Positions 5,814 through 5,823 of a DNA stretch of 5,823 nt are shown piece after piece. The notes below the pieces were generated by a model. The model had not been told where the DNA came from. It saw only the letters and a program-made list of their open reading frames with translations, and made no database searches. Made by a program: the position numbers and the translations under genes. The DNA is from an uncultured Clostridia bacterium (lineage in GTDB: Bacteria; Bacillota; Clostridia; UBA1381): assembly GCA_910585795.1 (NCBI GenBank), contig CAJUFV010000054.1, positions 1-5,823 on the forward strand, written 5' to 3'. Position 1 is the stretch's first letter. Each line of letters opens with the position of its first letter.

Positions 5814-5823
5814 TATATCATAT
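5802..5823. repeat. Perfect 22-base palindrome over the -10 box, candidate operator
   Basis: The arm ATATGATATAA (5802-5812) is followed directly by its exact reverse complement TTATATCATAT (5813-5823). The palindrome reaches the window edge, so it may be longer. It covers the -10 box of the promoter at 5785-5813, the place where a dimeric repressor would block transcription. By symmetry it also carries a TATAAT on the minus strand. Confidence 0.6.

Overview
The window is AT-rich DNA that most likely comes from a member of the Bacillota, probably a gut-type Clostridia. The evidence is strong purine-rich Shine-Dalgarno sites, sigma-A type promoters with TGn-extended -10 boxes, hairpin plus T-tract terminators, and two secreted proteins built from domain types common in Clostridia surface proteins. 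No species can be named from the sequence.

Layout: positions 1-58 are an edge fragment, possibly the 3' end of an upstream gene, closed by an intrinsic terminator at 59-95. A leader of about 245 bases (96-342) follows. It holds two weak candidate promoters and a cluster of competing hairpins around a three-codon mini-ORF with a very strong ribosome binding site. The first large gene (343-3237) encodes a secreted 964-residue BspA-like protein. It has two [entry strand - leucine-rich repeats - Ig-like] units in tandem, then three more Ig-like domains. It ends at a strong terminator (3263-3288). The second large gene (3465-5687) has its own near-consensus promoter at 3398-3426. It encodes a secreted 740-residue S8 (subtilisin-like) serine protease with an intact Asp/His/Asn/Ser catalytic set, an N-terminal propeptide and three small C-terminal beta domains. 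The tail (5688-5823) has no clear terminator but ends in another near-consensus promoter, whose -10 box lies inside a perfect 22-base palindrome at the window edge.

How the genes fit together: both large proteins carry Sec signal peptides and act outside the cell. They point the same way but are separated by a terminator and a promoter, so they are separate transcription units rather than an operon. A scaffold or adhesin next to a subtilase suggests an extracellular surface-protein locus, perhaps with the protease maturing or shedding surface proteins, but nothing in the sequence proves that link. I found no mobile element, CRISPR array, tRNA or rRNA. The proteins belong to recognisable families. 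The least ordinary parts are the leader of the first gene, the palindromic promoter at the right edge, and the cysteine-rich insertion in the protease.
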